A stretch of 64,000 bases of DNA from Earliella scabrosa (lineage: Eukaryota; Basidiomycota; Agaricomycetes; Polyporales; Polyporaceae), in assembly GCA_022605405.1 (NCBI GenBank), contig JABYQQ010000003.1:372001-436000 (forward strand), in the 5' to 3' direction. Position numbers and translations under genes: made by a program. Below are positions 48,601-58,967 of this stretch, one piece after another; position 1 is the first letter of the stretch; each line of letters begins with the position of its first letter. Below the pieces are notes generated by a model. It saw only the letters and a program-made list of their open reading frames with translations, had not been told where the DNA came from and did not search any database.

Positions 48601-49034
48601 TGAAGCTTACAATCTGCTTTTCACTATACTTGGAACTTGATATGAGATTGACGGCTTCCATGTGACCGACATCGACCTTGTACCCCAGGATGTAGGTGAA
48701 GATGACCTTGGCCACATACCTGAGGTGCGCATGAACGTAAGTACCGATAGCAGGGTCATGTCTCCGCATTCCGCATGCTCACTTCTTTTTTTGGTACCCG
48801 TCCAAGTTACCGTCTGAATCGACTCAGCATCGAGTCGTGTAGACACGCAGAGGACATACCCTTGAACCGTTTCCGAATATTGGCCATCTCCTTATTGATC
48901 CTCTTCTCTTCCAACTCCCTGACGCGTGCACCGCGGATGTCCGCGATGAACTAGGCTATCCAATGAGGGGCGCAGCGCTGCCTCGAATAGCAGGGTGCAC
49001 GCACCTGCGTCAGACCTCGCATATTCGTCGCCAT
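45643..49034 (-). CDS. AP-2 adaptor complex subunit alpha (alpha-adaptin)
   Basis: Large subunit of the AP-2 clathrin adaptor that binds PIP2 and accessory proteins at the plasma membrane during endocytosis. ATG 49034 gives MATNMRGLTQ, spliced to FIADIRGARVRE, KRINKEMANIRKRFK, the alpha-adaptin N-terminus. The alpha-solenoid trunk follows with MEAVNLISSSKYSEKQIGYLA, HAIANVGGQEMAEAL and NVRYLGLDTMAHLAAR. A hinge rich in Ser, Thr and Ala includes LLGLDMTSSP. The appendage contains YQGPLGQVAIYVGNKMS and FFQRWKLIGGPPREAQ. The gene ends with RITIRST and TSEDVATEAQKL, then EKRTT before TGA 45643. The first methionine is four residues ahead of the MRGL motif. About ten introns are present and no defect was seen. 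Confidence 0.93.
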
Positions 49035-49482
49035 GATGGTATATCGTTATATTGGGTAACTTGAACGCAGGTATGGTAGGCGTTTCAGTGAGCTAGATTG
49101 TACACAATGTCGAAGCACAGTCGTGAGGAGGCGAGGTCACAGTACTAGTAGCAGCAAAGCAGGGTAGTCGAGGTTAGCTCATGAGCAGGTTGGACGAAGG
49201 TTGGAGGGCGAGCTGGCTGGCTGCTGAACGATCTCAGACGAGACGCGTAGAAGCCGTGCTGCGTTTCCGCGGGGATGGACTTCCAGAAGGTCACGTGGCT
49301 TCATGACATACGGCCCGTACTTAAGACTAAGTAGAGAGACCTAAGAGAGTGAAGAGTGATCATTCTTATTACAAGATCTAAGCCGACGTGTGTGGACTTC
49401 AACGACTATGCTAACCCGCTACAATGACAGGACAGAACCTTCTTCTAGCGAAACGTCACCAGAGACAGAACCGTTCGTTCGC
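49035..49482. other. Promoter region of AP-2 alpha and 3' flank of the helicase gene
   Basis: This 448 bp spacer separates tandem minus-strand genes. It contains one CACGTG E-box near 49292. Nothing else is recognised. Confidence 0.4.
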
Positions 49483-52400
49483 CTACTGCCTCGACAGCCG
49501 ACTCGGCGTGCTCGGTCTTGACGAGTAGGCTGAGGCAATGTTGTACGGTGTCGAGTAGCCCGAACGCGACCCGCTGTATGGAGAGTATGGCAGCCGCACC
49601 GATGCGAAGGATGGCGAGTCCATGGGAGTACCCGGACGCGAGTTAGTCTGAGACTGCATCGCGACGCGGTAGGTGCTGTAGTGGTTGAGGATGCGTACGA
49701 GGTCCATGGTCATGAGGTCGAGCTCCTTCATCTCCGTATCCGTCAGCGGAACGTTGGTGAGGTCATCTTCCTCGTCACCCGACTCGTCCTCCCGTCCCTC
49801 GTCGTAAGTCAACGGCTTCCTGTTTTGGTGGGCCTTGCGTTGTCGGCTCGCGATGATACCCTGGAAGACCCGTAGCATACAGTCCTCCATCATGACCTTG
49901 AGCCGCTCCAAATCATCCAGCACGTCCGTCCGGCCAATCACGGGCAGCCACTCGTCGCACTCGAGACCTCGATGAGTTACGGAGATGCGGTAAGCGCCGA
50001 AGAGGATGTAGGTGAGAGGGTCAAGACGGGTGGTATTGACGAGGTACTTCTCTCCACTCTGACCCGTGGAGATGTTCTGTCGCTTTTCCGCGTAAGCGAC
50101 AAGATGCTTCTCGGTGTGAGGGTGATCTCCCGAGTCTTTCATCTCCCTCTTACGGTGATTTACGCTGGATGGATGAATGATGACGACCTGGTGTGCTGTC
50201 AGGTTCCCTCTTGTACGTCGGTACTCAGAGGATACTCACCTTATCTACAGCAGTTCTGTAAGTACGTTCACCCGTACGGATAGCGTACTTGGGCTGGCAG
50301 GCAATTGCGATGAGGGCAGCCAGCAGAGGCAACGAATCGCCATTCTCGTTCAGTTGCTGGGGAATTGGTGGGATGTCCCTCGCGCGCGCCCCGGGAGGAA
50401 TGTACGGCAGCCTTCCGCCAGCTGAGATGTCAATGACACCGACGTCGTACAACGCTTTGAGCAGGTGTTGCTTGACCTTCTCGATGTTGAGCAGAGTCGG
50501 CTTGGAAAGGAAGTTGTCCGAGCAGAACCGATTCGCGGTTACGAAGTGGCCCTGGCTTTGCAACGCCCACCACTCACGATACGCTCGAAGCGCAGCGAGC
50601 ATGTCCGAACGGAACTCGTCCGGCGTCCACGAATTCTTCCGCGCCTGCGCCTCTGCTTTGACATGCATCGGCGCGACGAATGGTTCACGCGAGCCCATGA
50701 TGGCTGCAAGCGTGAGCGCTGCGTCCAAGCAGCGGAAGAACGAGCCAAAGAGGACGAGTCGGCCAAGACGCGGGTCTACAGGGAGCTGCAGAAGAACGCT
50801 TCCGAGGGAGGTCAGGTTGTTGTTCGCATCGAGAGCACCGACCATGTGCAGCGACTGGATTGCGGCTTCGATGCGTTCGGGGGCAGGTGGTTCGATCGTG
50901 GCCGCGAGTACCTCTTCAATTGTCATACCAGGGAAGTTGAGCGCCTTGACGTGCATCACGACGTTCTCGAGGTCGACACGCTTCATCTCCACGGTCTGGT
51001 GAGGATGTAACTCCTCTGCGTGTCTCCGACTGAGGATGCCGAAGTATTCTCCCGGTCGGTGGCGACCTGCACGTCCAGCACGCTGGTTCAGGTTCGAGGA
51101 ACCGACCCAAGCAGAAACCAGGTTCGAGATGTGTCGGGAGGGGTCATAACGCTGCTCCTTGATCCGAGCAGTGTCGACGACATAGACGACATCGGGAATG
51201 GTGACGGAAGTCTCTGCGATGTTCGTGGACAAAATGATCCGGCGGACGCCAGGGGGAGGAGGGTCGAAGATGGCTTGTTGTTCGGCGACTGGGATGGTGG
51301 AATGAAGGAGATGTATGCTGAATTTACTCGAGTCGTTGAAGTTGAAGCCGAACGACCTCGATCTCTCCGGGTCGGTAAGACATCTCCGAACGGCGCTGAT
51401 GTCGTCCCAGCCAGGGAGGAAAACGAGAACGTGTCCGTCTTCTGTCTTCTTGAGGACATGGGCGATGGTCAGCGCGACTAGGGGAATGGGGAGTTCGAGA
51501 TCGTCGGTGTCTCGAGAGTGGTCCTTGAGGATGGGGGTGGGTGCACGGGATGAAGGTAGGGAAAGGGTCAGAGCAGGAGTGTCGGGGCCAAGTTCTTGCA
51601 AGAGGTACTTCCGAACGGACTCCTCCTTGAACACCCAGGAAGTCTGAGGGTTGGAGGATAGCTGCGGGACGAAGTCGTCCAAGAAGTGCTTTTGGACAGG
51701 GTAGGCGCGGCCCGGGATCTCGACAACACCAGCCGGCCTGCCTTGCTCGTCAGGGAAGTACTTCTTGAAGAGCGTCGCGTCGATGGTGGCGCTCATAAGC
51801 ACAATCTTGATTGGCTTCTTCTGTTCCCGCCGTTCGGCCAGTAACCGCTTCAAGACGACAAGCATGAGGTCAATGTCGACATCGCGCTCATGCACCTCGT
51901 CAACAACGATGTGGGTGACATCATCCATACTTCTGCGCGAAGACGTCTCCATCAGCGCTGTCTGCATCTTCCGCAGGAAGACTCCAGTGGTGCAGTAGGT
52001 GATCGAGCCATGGTCCTCCGGAAGCTTCGACTCAAACCGAACCTGGTACCCCACCGATCCCCGCCCGCACGTCTCACCCCGCTCCTTCGCTACGCGTTCC
52101 GCCACACTTATAGCGGCGATACGACGCGGTTGGGTACAGATGATGTTGCACTGTGCACCTTCGCCACGGTCGATCCACTGGTCCAGGATAAGCTGTGGTA
52201 TTTGCGTGGTCTTTCCGGAACCAGTCGCGGCCATACATATGGTGACATCGTGCTCATTGACGTGCTGCAGTAGTTCCGCGGACTTGGTGAAGACTGGGAG
52301 CGCAGCGCGAGTATTCCGGATAGATTCAAGATCTGGGTTCGACAAGTACGCCTCGCGGCGAGCGCGAAGTCGCTCCGATTTGTCGGCGAGGAACGCGGCA

Positions 52401-53717
52401 GAGGCCGGAGGTCGGCGATAGGCAGGGCCCGCCTGTGGCTGTTGGGGGTCACCGTCCGAAGTGGACCGGATGGTAGGACGGTTGCGGTAGAGACTACTCC
52501 GCTTGATGTCACCTTTGAGGTTCTGAATTTTGTCCTCTAGGAGTTCATCGGCTTGAAAAAGAACAGGGGGTGCCATACCAAGATCCTTGCCTGTCTTGAC
52601 GTCGCGCAGGAAGTCTGTCCAGATTGAGGGGTCGCACTTCTCCAGATACTGGACGACGTCCGTGTAACATCTCGCCAACGCCTCCTTCTTAGAGGGCCCC
52701 TTGCCAAAGCCAATGCGACGATCGCCAACAATCATGTCGGCCTGCCATGGTCCGCGAGTAGGCTGGGCGTAGACGATGTCGGGTTTACCGAAGCGGAAAC
52801 GCCGGCAATAGTAGTCCATAAAATGCCGTGCCCGGTCGTATGTAACCACGCTTCCATCCGTTAGAACAGTGTCGACGGGGCTAGACTCTTCCTTCTCCTT
52901 CTCTTTCTTCTTCTCGAACTTCACATAACATATAATCGTAAGCCCACTTCCGTTCGTGGAACGTATGAATGTATATGACTTACCGCTCCGATTGCGTCCA
53001 ACTGATATAGTGCAGACAACGCTGCCAAACTTTCTGCGTTCTTGCGCACTGGATGGTCGCCTACGCCCAGTATTTCTCCGTCGTCGTGTTTCACTACGAT
53101 CGTGGACCTGGGAGATGGGGTAAAAGCAAGCTCCAAACATCACAAGAATGTCCTCACCGCCAGATCTGCTGGTCGCCGCCCTCAACTACCCCATGTACAG
53201 CAGTAAACTCCATTTGTCCACCAGCCGCCATGATGAAGTTGTTCAGCGGAGACTTGGGATTTGTCTCGTGGATCTTCTTAAGCGGTTTCGTGCGATACGT
53301 ATTGGTGATGTACTGCTCATCGTGGAGAGGGCCAGGAAGAGGCGGCGCACGATTGTCCCTCTGTTTCTTCTTTCCACCTCTGCCACCGTGTGAAACGTTG
53401 TTCTTATGGGCTCTGGCTAAGAGGGACGACGACCCTGCGCCACGGCCAGAGCGGTGATGCGAACGTTCGGAGTGCGACATTGAGGAGCTGGAGGTCCTGT
53501 GCGATGCTTCCGCTTTGTGGATTTTGGTGGGAGGTTCTTCCGTGGATGGGGAGTCGGAGGTGCGTTTGGGTGAGGCTGAGGTCTCTTTGGCGGGGCGTGC
53601 CTGCTGAGCGAAAGGGCGAGCTGAGGATCCGGAGGATGATGCAAGGGGCGAGGAATATTGCTTGAAGGGCATTAGAGTAAGGCCGCGCCTGAGTCTGAGG
53701 GCAAAGGCAGGGCGCAT
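49483..53717 (-). CDS. DExH-box RNA helicase with N-terminal dsRBD (DHX29/DHX57/YLR419W-like)
   Basis: ATP-dependent RNA helicase. The first exon is 53717-53158 and the second starts at 53107, joining IWR to STIVVKHDDGEILGVGDHPV. Two dsRNA-binding-like segments lie in the first 350 residues (NFIMAAGGQMEFTAV, and QADMIVGDRRIGFGKGPSKKEAL). The helicase core has motif I ATGSGKTT, motif II DEVH, motif III SAT and motif VI QRAGRAGRHRPGE, followed by the HA2 winged-helix region (VDPRLGRLVLFGSFFRCLDAALTLA) and an OB-fold segment. The C-terminus is Ser/Pro-rich (SRPSTPSRLSRQ). The first 20 residues (MRPAFALRLRRGLTLMPFK) are basic, lack acids and look like a mitochondrial presequence. Starting at the second Met would remove it. 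The family is clear; the RNA substrate and location are not. Confidence 0.88.
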
Positions 53718-54108
53718 AAGGATACGAACAAGACAGACGGATCTGTCACCGGTGAGGGTCAGTGTATGCAATCAGCCTGGTTACGACGAAACACTGTACA
53801 TACCTAATTGCCCTCCTCCTGAATGATCCCTTGTCTATAGGCGTGCCGTAGTACGGCTTTTGGGCAGACGAGAGACGCGGACCAGAGGGGGTGGTGGTAG
53901 ACTGGAGAAGCAGCGACTCCCAGTGCAAAGACTGGACGGGTTTCAGTCTTCATGTAAGCGCCCGTATCGCTGGACATTGCCGAAGAGCAAATTCGGCGTC
54001 TGACGTCAGAACACCCGCGTACATTGTACAACCTACGAGGTACACTGGCAGATGGCCATGAAATGCAGGAGAGGCGGGGTCCAACCACTCTATTCCGATG
54101 CCCAAAGT
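53718..54108. promoter_or_regulatory. Helicase promoter and HSC20 3' flank
   Basis: This 391 bp spacer lies between tandem minus-strand genes. It contains a perfect TGACGTCA at 54001-54008, about 285 bp upstream of the helicase ATG. No gene was recognised. Confidence 0.45.
54001..54008. promoter_or_regulatory. CRE/ATF palindrome TGACGTCA
   Basis: Perfect 8-bp palindrome upstream of the DExH helicase gene. bZIP binding is inferred. Confidence 0.4.
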
Positions 54109-54966
54109 CTAACGATCAAGTACATGTGTGGGCCAAGCAGCCGCTGCAGACTCAATGCCTTGCAGATACTTCAGCTTCACCGCAGCGGTACGTAGGGCTT
54201 CCCAATCCTTCTCGCCAACAATCTTCTCTATCTCCTCCACCGTTTCTGCGATCTTCACTATCCGTCTATCAATGAGCTGAACGCAACCAATGACTTGAAT
54301 TAACATACCATCATTCTTTGCACGAATATCCGCCACCTCGTCCTCAGACTGAGCATTTGCCAGTCCTTCTCGAGCTTCCATGACTTCCATAAGCAGCTCC
54401 ATGTCATCCAGCTTGTCGGTTTCTTCTCCAGCATAGCCTTCGCGAGCAAGGATGTACTCTGCTCGCCTCAAGGGATCAGACAATCGATGAAGCGCTTCAT
54501 TGATGCGAGACGACATAGCAGCCGCGATAGCTTGGTGTTCCTGAAGAAAAATAGGTAAGATGTACATGCATATAACATTCGGGGGCGCCGCGCTACTCAC
54601 CGGAGGTTTGGCAACCCAACGGTCGGGATGTACGACAGCCTGTACTGCCCGAAACTGGTTCTTCAGCGCCGCTACGTCGACAACGAAAGGATTGGGTTCA
54701 TAGGGAGTCCCCAGCATCTCATGATATGTCATAGACTCCGGTATAGGCGATATGTACGCGCATTTCGTGCACACCGGAAGGGCAGTTGGCAATGGTGATG
54801 AACATGAGGGACATAATTTTGGACGACTGGACGCGTTGCTGTGTGTCTTTCGGGCGCTGAGTACGACGGGGGTCTGTATGGGTCTCTGCAGCCGAGTAGT
54901 GCGAGCTACTGCACTGTAGCGGAGGGTCGTGCGAGCTTGGGATGAGAGTACGCGGAGAAGGAACAT
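54109..54966 (-). CDS. HSC20/JAC1 J-type co-chaperone for mitochondrial Fe-S cluster transfer
   Basis: J-protein that delivers the scaffold Isu to a mitochondrial Hsp70 and stimulates its ATPase. Two exons, 54966-54601 and 54540-54109, give 265 residues; the 60-nt intron is itself in frame. The N-terminus (MFLLRVLSSQARTTLRYS) is a mitochondrial presequence. A Cys4 module follows (CPSCSS and CTKC), as in animal HSCB and unlike yeast Jac1. The J domain carries the obligatory HPD in VVHPDRW and then AMSSRINEALHRLSDPLRRAEYIL. The C-terminal helical bundle that binds the scaffold is present (ELLMEVMEAREGL). The gene starts only 97 bp from the divergent dysferlin-domain gene. Confidence 0.92.
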   Translation of the reverse strand: MFLLRVLSSQARTTLRYSAVARTTRLQRPIQTPVVLSARKTHSNASSRPKLCPSCSSPLPTALPVCTKCAYISPIPESMTYHEMLGTPYEPNPFVVDVAALKNQFRAVQAVVHPDRWVAKPPVSSAAPPNVICMYILPIFLQEHQAIAAAMSSRINEALHRLSDPLRRAEYILAREGYAGEETDKLDDMELLMEVMEAREGLANAQSEDEVADIRAKNDGMLIQVIGCVQLIDRRIVKIAETVEEIEKIVGEKDWEALRTAAVKLKYLQGIESAAAAWPTHVLDR

Positions 54967-55063
54967 GGCACTGGCAGAGAGTGTGAGATGACGTCATGTG
55001 ACCGACGTGGGGAACATTAAAGCCAACCCTAACCTTGCCCTTGCTACTCTCCTGGGTTGAGCC
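54967..55063. promoter_or_regulatory. 97-bp bidirectional promoter, HSC20 / dysferlin-domain gene
   Basis: The two start codons are separated by only 97 bp, so one short region must serve both genes. It holds a perfect TGACGTCA at 54989-54996. Confidence 0.55.
54989..54996. promoter_or_regulatory. CRE/ATF palindrome TGACGTCA
   Basis: It sits 22 bp from the HSC20 ATG within the 97-bp shared promoter. Confidence 0.45.
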
Positions 55064-56567
55064 ATGTCCGAGTCCTCATTCACTTCTCCTCCGGCTGGCC
55101 CGTCATCTTTCAGACATCTAAGAACACCTCCACCGCCCCCAGAGGCCATCCAGAGAGATGACCCCGCAGCGGTGGAACAAGCTCGACAACGTTTCAACAA
55201 GCGCGGACTATTCTCTAGTGTATCGCTGCCCCTCCCTATCCACCGGAACAAGGCCAAGTCGCGTCATCGGGACTCTTCACCATCCCCGTCTTCTATAGCC
55301 GAGCTAGAGAGATCTATATCTGTACCAGCGGATGGACCAGACTTGGTGAACCTTGCTGAAGACCCGAACCTTTCCGCGCAGCTCGAGGAAGACTACGACA
55401 GAGACGTGTACAGATGGGCTATCCTGTACGAGAATCAGAGAGGGTATGATGATTACGTCTTCCGGGGCAGAAGCTGGATACTCAACGTCGGGACAGCGCC
55501 ACAGTGTTCTCAACACCGTACTACTCACCGATGACCCTACTCCCACTGGACCCGCCTCCTTTCACCATTCCGACTGCGACAAGCTCCCCCAGGCGAAATC
55601 AGCCAACGGTATCTCTCGAAGACTATCCTCTGCCGGACGGTTCTTGGAAGTGGGTTTCTCGAGCGTGGATGATCGACATGCGTGGAGACGGCCAGGTTCA
55701 ATATGACGGCTTTGAGTACAGCCGTTCCTTCCGCAGTAAGAAGTGGGGATCAAGTCCCGGCTTCATGAGCAACCGGGGCCTTGTACGAAGACGAAGATGG
55801 ATTCGACTCATGATGCGTCCCGCGCAAATCCACCACGGCCCTGGCAACGTCCTGACATTGCCGGACGCGCTCTCTACACTTCCGGAGTTCGAGCACCACG
55901 AAGAGGGAGCAACGAGACCTCCATCCGTCATCCTCACAGTTAGTGATGATAGCGACGGTGAACCAATCGTGTGGAATGGAGACCCCGACGACTGGGAACG
56001 TTGTCATGGTGCTCTACGCCGCCTGGGTCGGGATGGGAGGAAGCTGGAGTTGTGGGCGAGGTGGCTTGGTGTCCCAGTGGGCGTTCCCCCCTCTCGACCC
56101 GCCTCTTGGAATCCGACTATATCCCCCGTTGTCAAGGTTCCTCTGCCAGAAGTGGATCGAGGCACACCTGTACGGATTGAAGAGGCGCGCTCTGTGGACG
56201 ACCAGTCCACCACCACCGTTCGTACGGACGATGAGAAACTCATCGCCGACTCCGGCGTGAGTGCCTCAACGGCTCCGAAGGAGTACGTCGCTGCCGTCAT
56301 TCGTAACCACGTAGGTCTTCGTTTCGGCCAGTGTGTCAATAGTTATGCCGTCATCCACTGACAAAACCTTCGTCCCAGGGATCTGACATCCTGAGTTTGT
56401 TTGTATACCCTGATTCACGTGCGAAATTCTTGTTACTCTTGGGACGGGCCGGTTTGCTGCCAGAGTTGCGGGCTGGGTTGGGCGTATCGGACAGTGTGCA
56501 GATTCTGGACTTTTGGAGTTATACCCAGGACTTGGGGGTGGACATGGACAATGCCGTCAACTCATGA
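55064..56567 (+). CDS. Dysferlin/peroxin-domain protein (Pex30/Spo73/Mug65-like)
   Basis: Three exons (55064-55443, 55497-56310, 56379-56567) give about 460 residues. The DysF core begins with WAILYENQRG joined across the first intron to ATVFSTPYYSPMTLLPLDPPPFT. It continues with DGSWKWVSRAWMIDM and the paired motif GFEYSRSF, WGSSPGFMSNRGLVRRRRWIRLM, which is the tandem N/C dysferlin signature found in fungal Pex23/Pex30-type peroxins and in Spo73 and Mug65. No transmembrane helix is visible. That separates it from the membrane-bound peroxins and favours a soluble Spo73/Mug65-like protein. The first 100 residues are Pro/Ser-rich. The C-terminal exon (SLFVYPDSRAKFLLLLG) has no assigned domain. 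The role in peroxisomes or spore-wall membranes is inferred from the family. Confidence 0.8.
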
Positions 56568-56899
56568 TTGTGAGACACGGGGTTTATGCTTATTGGAAGG
56601 GCCTTGCATGTACCTTGCCTCTCTACTGGTACACATGACGTTCGCTACATAATGTATAATACATAGCTCTGGCTCGAGTTCGTTCTACATCGGGATTCCG
56701 TCGTTGCTTTCCATCAACTTTCAAGCTCGAGACTCGACGGTGATCCGAGCCATAGAATTCTCATACCTCCATCAACGGCTGTGATGGCATGTGAAACTTC
56801 GGGCGTCTCACTGAGATTCACGCGTGTCGGCGCGCAGTTACTTGAACACTCTCTGGCCATGGCTCTTCCTCTCTCCTTCGCCGCGCTCTCAACATCGTC
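56568..56899. other. Spacer between the dysferlin-domain and TMEM135-like genes
   Basis: This 332 bp stretch lies between tandem + strand genes. It contains presumed 3' UTR and promoter sequence. No gene or site was recognised. Confidence 0.35.
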
Positions 56900-58895
56900 A
56901 TGAAAGCCCCGGACATTCGTAGGCGGTTGCATGACGCGCCTCACGATCTCGCGGACTTTCTTCATTCACTCCCGGACGACCATCCTCTCCAGATTGGCCT
57001 CCGAACATATACCCTTGCTCTCTCTCTGGCTCTCGGACCCGCCCTCCTACCGTTCTTAACATCGCGCAAGGCACGGGCGCAAGGTTTTGGACGCATCTTG
57101 CACATCCTCAAACGCGAGCTCTCCGTCAATGCCTTCGCATCCGCTATCACGGTCGGAGTCGCAGGCGGGGCGGCTCTCCGCCACATCTGGGATCGCTGGG
57201 AGGAGAACATACAGGAGAACACCGGCGCAGACAGTGGAAGGGCGGAAAGCGACGCGTTTGGGAAGGTGCGTACATGGCTCTCGTCCCTACAGGACGGCCA
57301 GAAGACTTTCCTCTCGAACGTCGTCTCTTCCACCCTCGCAATTGCGCTCCTGCATTCACGAAGGCGGCATGCGACCTCCGCATGGGTCGGGCGACCCTCT
57401 CCAACGCTGGACCTCTCGTTGCTGCTGCTCGTGCGTGCTATGGACTTGCTCGTGCAGCTCGCGCTGTTCAAACCGTCGGAGGCGAGCGAACGTCAACTCC
57501 CCGCGGCGGTGAAGGAGGGAAGACAGGCTACCAGGCAGAAGTGGTCGACTAGACTGGACGCTATGGTGTTCTGGGCTTGTAGCGCTAGGTTTGTGCAAGT
57601 TGGTTGGTGTTGAAGCCGAAGTGATAACCTAATAGTTACGCAGGATCATGTGGTGCTTCTTCTATGAACCCGAGAGGTTGGTCGCTGTAAATCCTCTAGT
57701 GCACTCTTGACTCATTTTCACTGTAACCTCAGACTGCCACGGTCATACAACAGATGGTTGGGCGTTCCGCTTGGCATGACATACTCTCAATGTGACCGGT
57801 CTCTTCCAGGATCATGACCCTAGCGAACATCGACCCGCGGCTTCTCGCCGCGTTGCGTGCCATTCGGGCAGGCACCTTCTCGTACAAGAGAGGAGTTAGC
57901 ATACCTCCTGACCTTCTATCCTCCTTCTCGAAGGACCTTGGATATCCAGCTGCATGGGGTGATCCTGCTCAACTGCCTGCATATGGTGGACAGGATGCCA
58001 ACAGGATATGGAAAACGTTGAATGTCACGAATCGTCATCATCTTGGCGGGATACCCTGTGAGCTGGTACACGGCAGCGTGACGGGTGGTAGTTGCACTGC
58101 CAACGCTGGTATTCGTGGCGTCCAAGCATTCGCAGAAGCCGTTGCGCTGTATCTTCCGGTAGGTCACCCGCGCATTCCTAGGCATGCACCTTGTGCTCAT
58201 GAGGCATGTCGAAGGTTCACTTCCTACCCATCATTCTCACTCGACCTCGCAAGCTCCTCGAGATCCCTCGACTAGTGTCCACCATCCTCTCCGTCGCTCG
58301 AAGCGCGTCCTTCCTTTCAGCATTCGTCTCATCCATATGGTTTGCCGTCTGTTTGACGCGCACTCTAGTGCTGGCGCGCCTCTTCCCATTCATCCCTCAC
58401 GACTTCTGGGACGGACCTTTGGGGTGCACGTTCGTTGGCAGCTTGGTCTGTGGTGCCAGCATCTGGATCGAACGCGGCAGGCGGAGAGGCGAAATGGCTC
58501 TGTACGTCTTGCCCCGCGCGATTCGTGCATGCCTTCCCGCTGGCTGGGTGAAAAGCGGCAAGCTCAGCGTGCGCTGGGCCGAAAAGTGCGTTACTCAACC
58601 TGCGCCTGGATTCGAGAGTGATTCTGACACCTGAGACCGTTGCAGACTCATGTTCATACTTTCTCTATCCACGCTCCTCACCGCCGCCATTCACCGACCC
58701 GACACCCTCCGGGGGTTGTCGCGATGGACTCTCGCGTTCGTGATGAAGGGACCCAATGCAGGCTTCTGGAGGCGGAAGCGTCTGGGTACTAACGCCCCGC
58801 CGACCCCCGCCCCTCCCACACCTGCTCCCCCGAGTAGAGTAGCAACGCCGCCGAGTGACGAAGCCGCGGCCAATCATACCAATCATACCTCTTAA
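56900..58895 (+). CDS. TMEM135-like multi-pass membrane protein
   Basis: Six exons (56900-57588, 57644-57676, 57733-57756, 57810-58158, 58215-58585, 58646-58895) give about 571 residues, with two very short exons of 33 and 24 nt. Hydrophobic helices (TYTLALSLALGPALLPFL, LLLLVRAMDLLVQLALF, ASFLSAFVSSIWFAVCL, CTFVGSLVCGASIWI) alternate with basic loops. The segment PCELVHGSVTGGSCTANA, followed by ALYLPVHFLPIIL, matches the cysteine-containing N-terminal region of TMEM135 proteins. These are linked to peroxisomes, mitochondria and fat storage in animals. The tail has a short repeat (APPTPAPPTPAPPS). The upstream neighbour is another peroxisome-type family, which may or may not be meaningful. The biochemical role is unknown. 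Confidence 0.75.
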
Positions 58896-58967
58896 TTTTC
58901 CCCAGAGACACTACATATTTGCTCACCGCCTGTTTGATTATAATACTGTAGGATCACACATGGCTAT
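58896..58967. other. 72-bp convergent spacer
   Basis: The stop codons of the TMEM135-like gene and DPH7 are 72 bp apart, so the mature 3' ends probably overlap. Confidence 0.5.
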
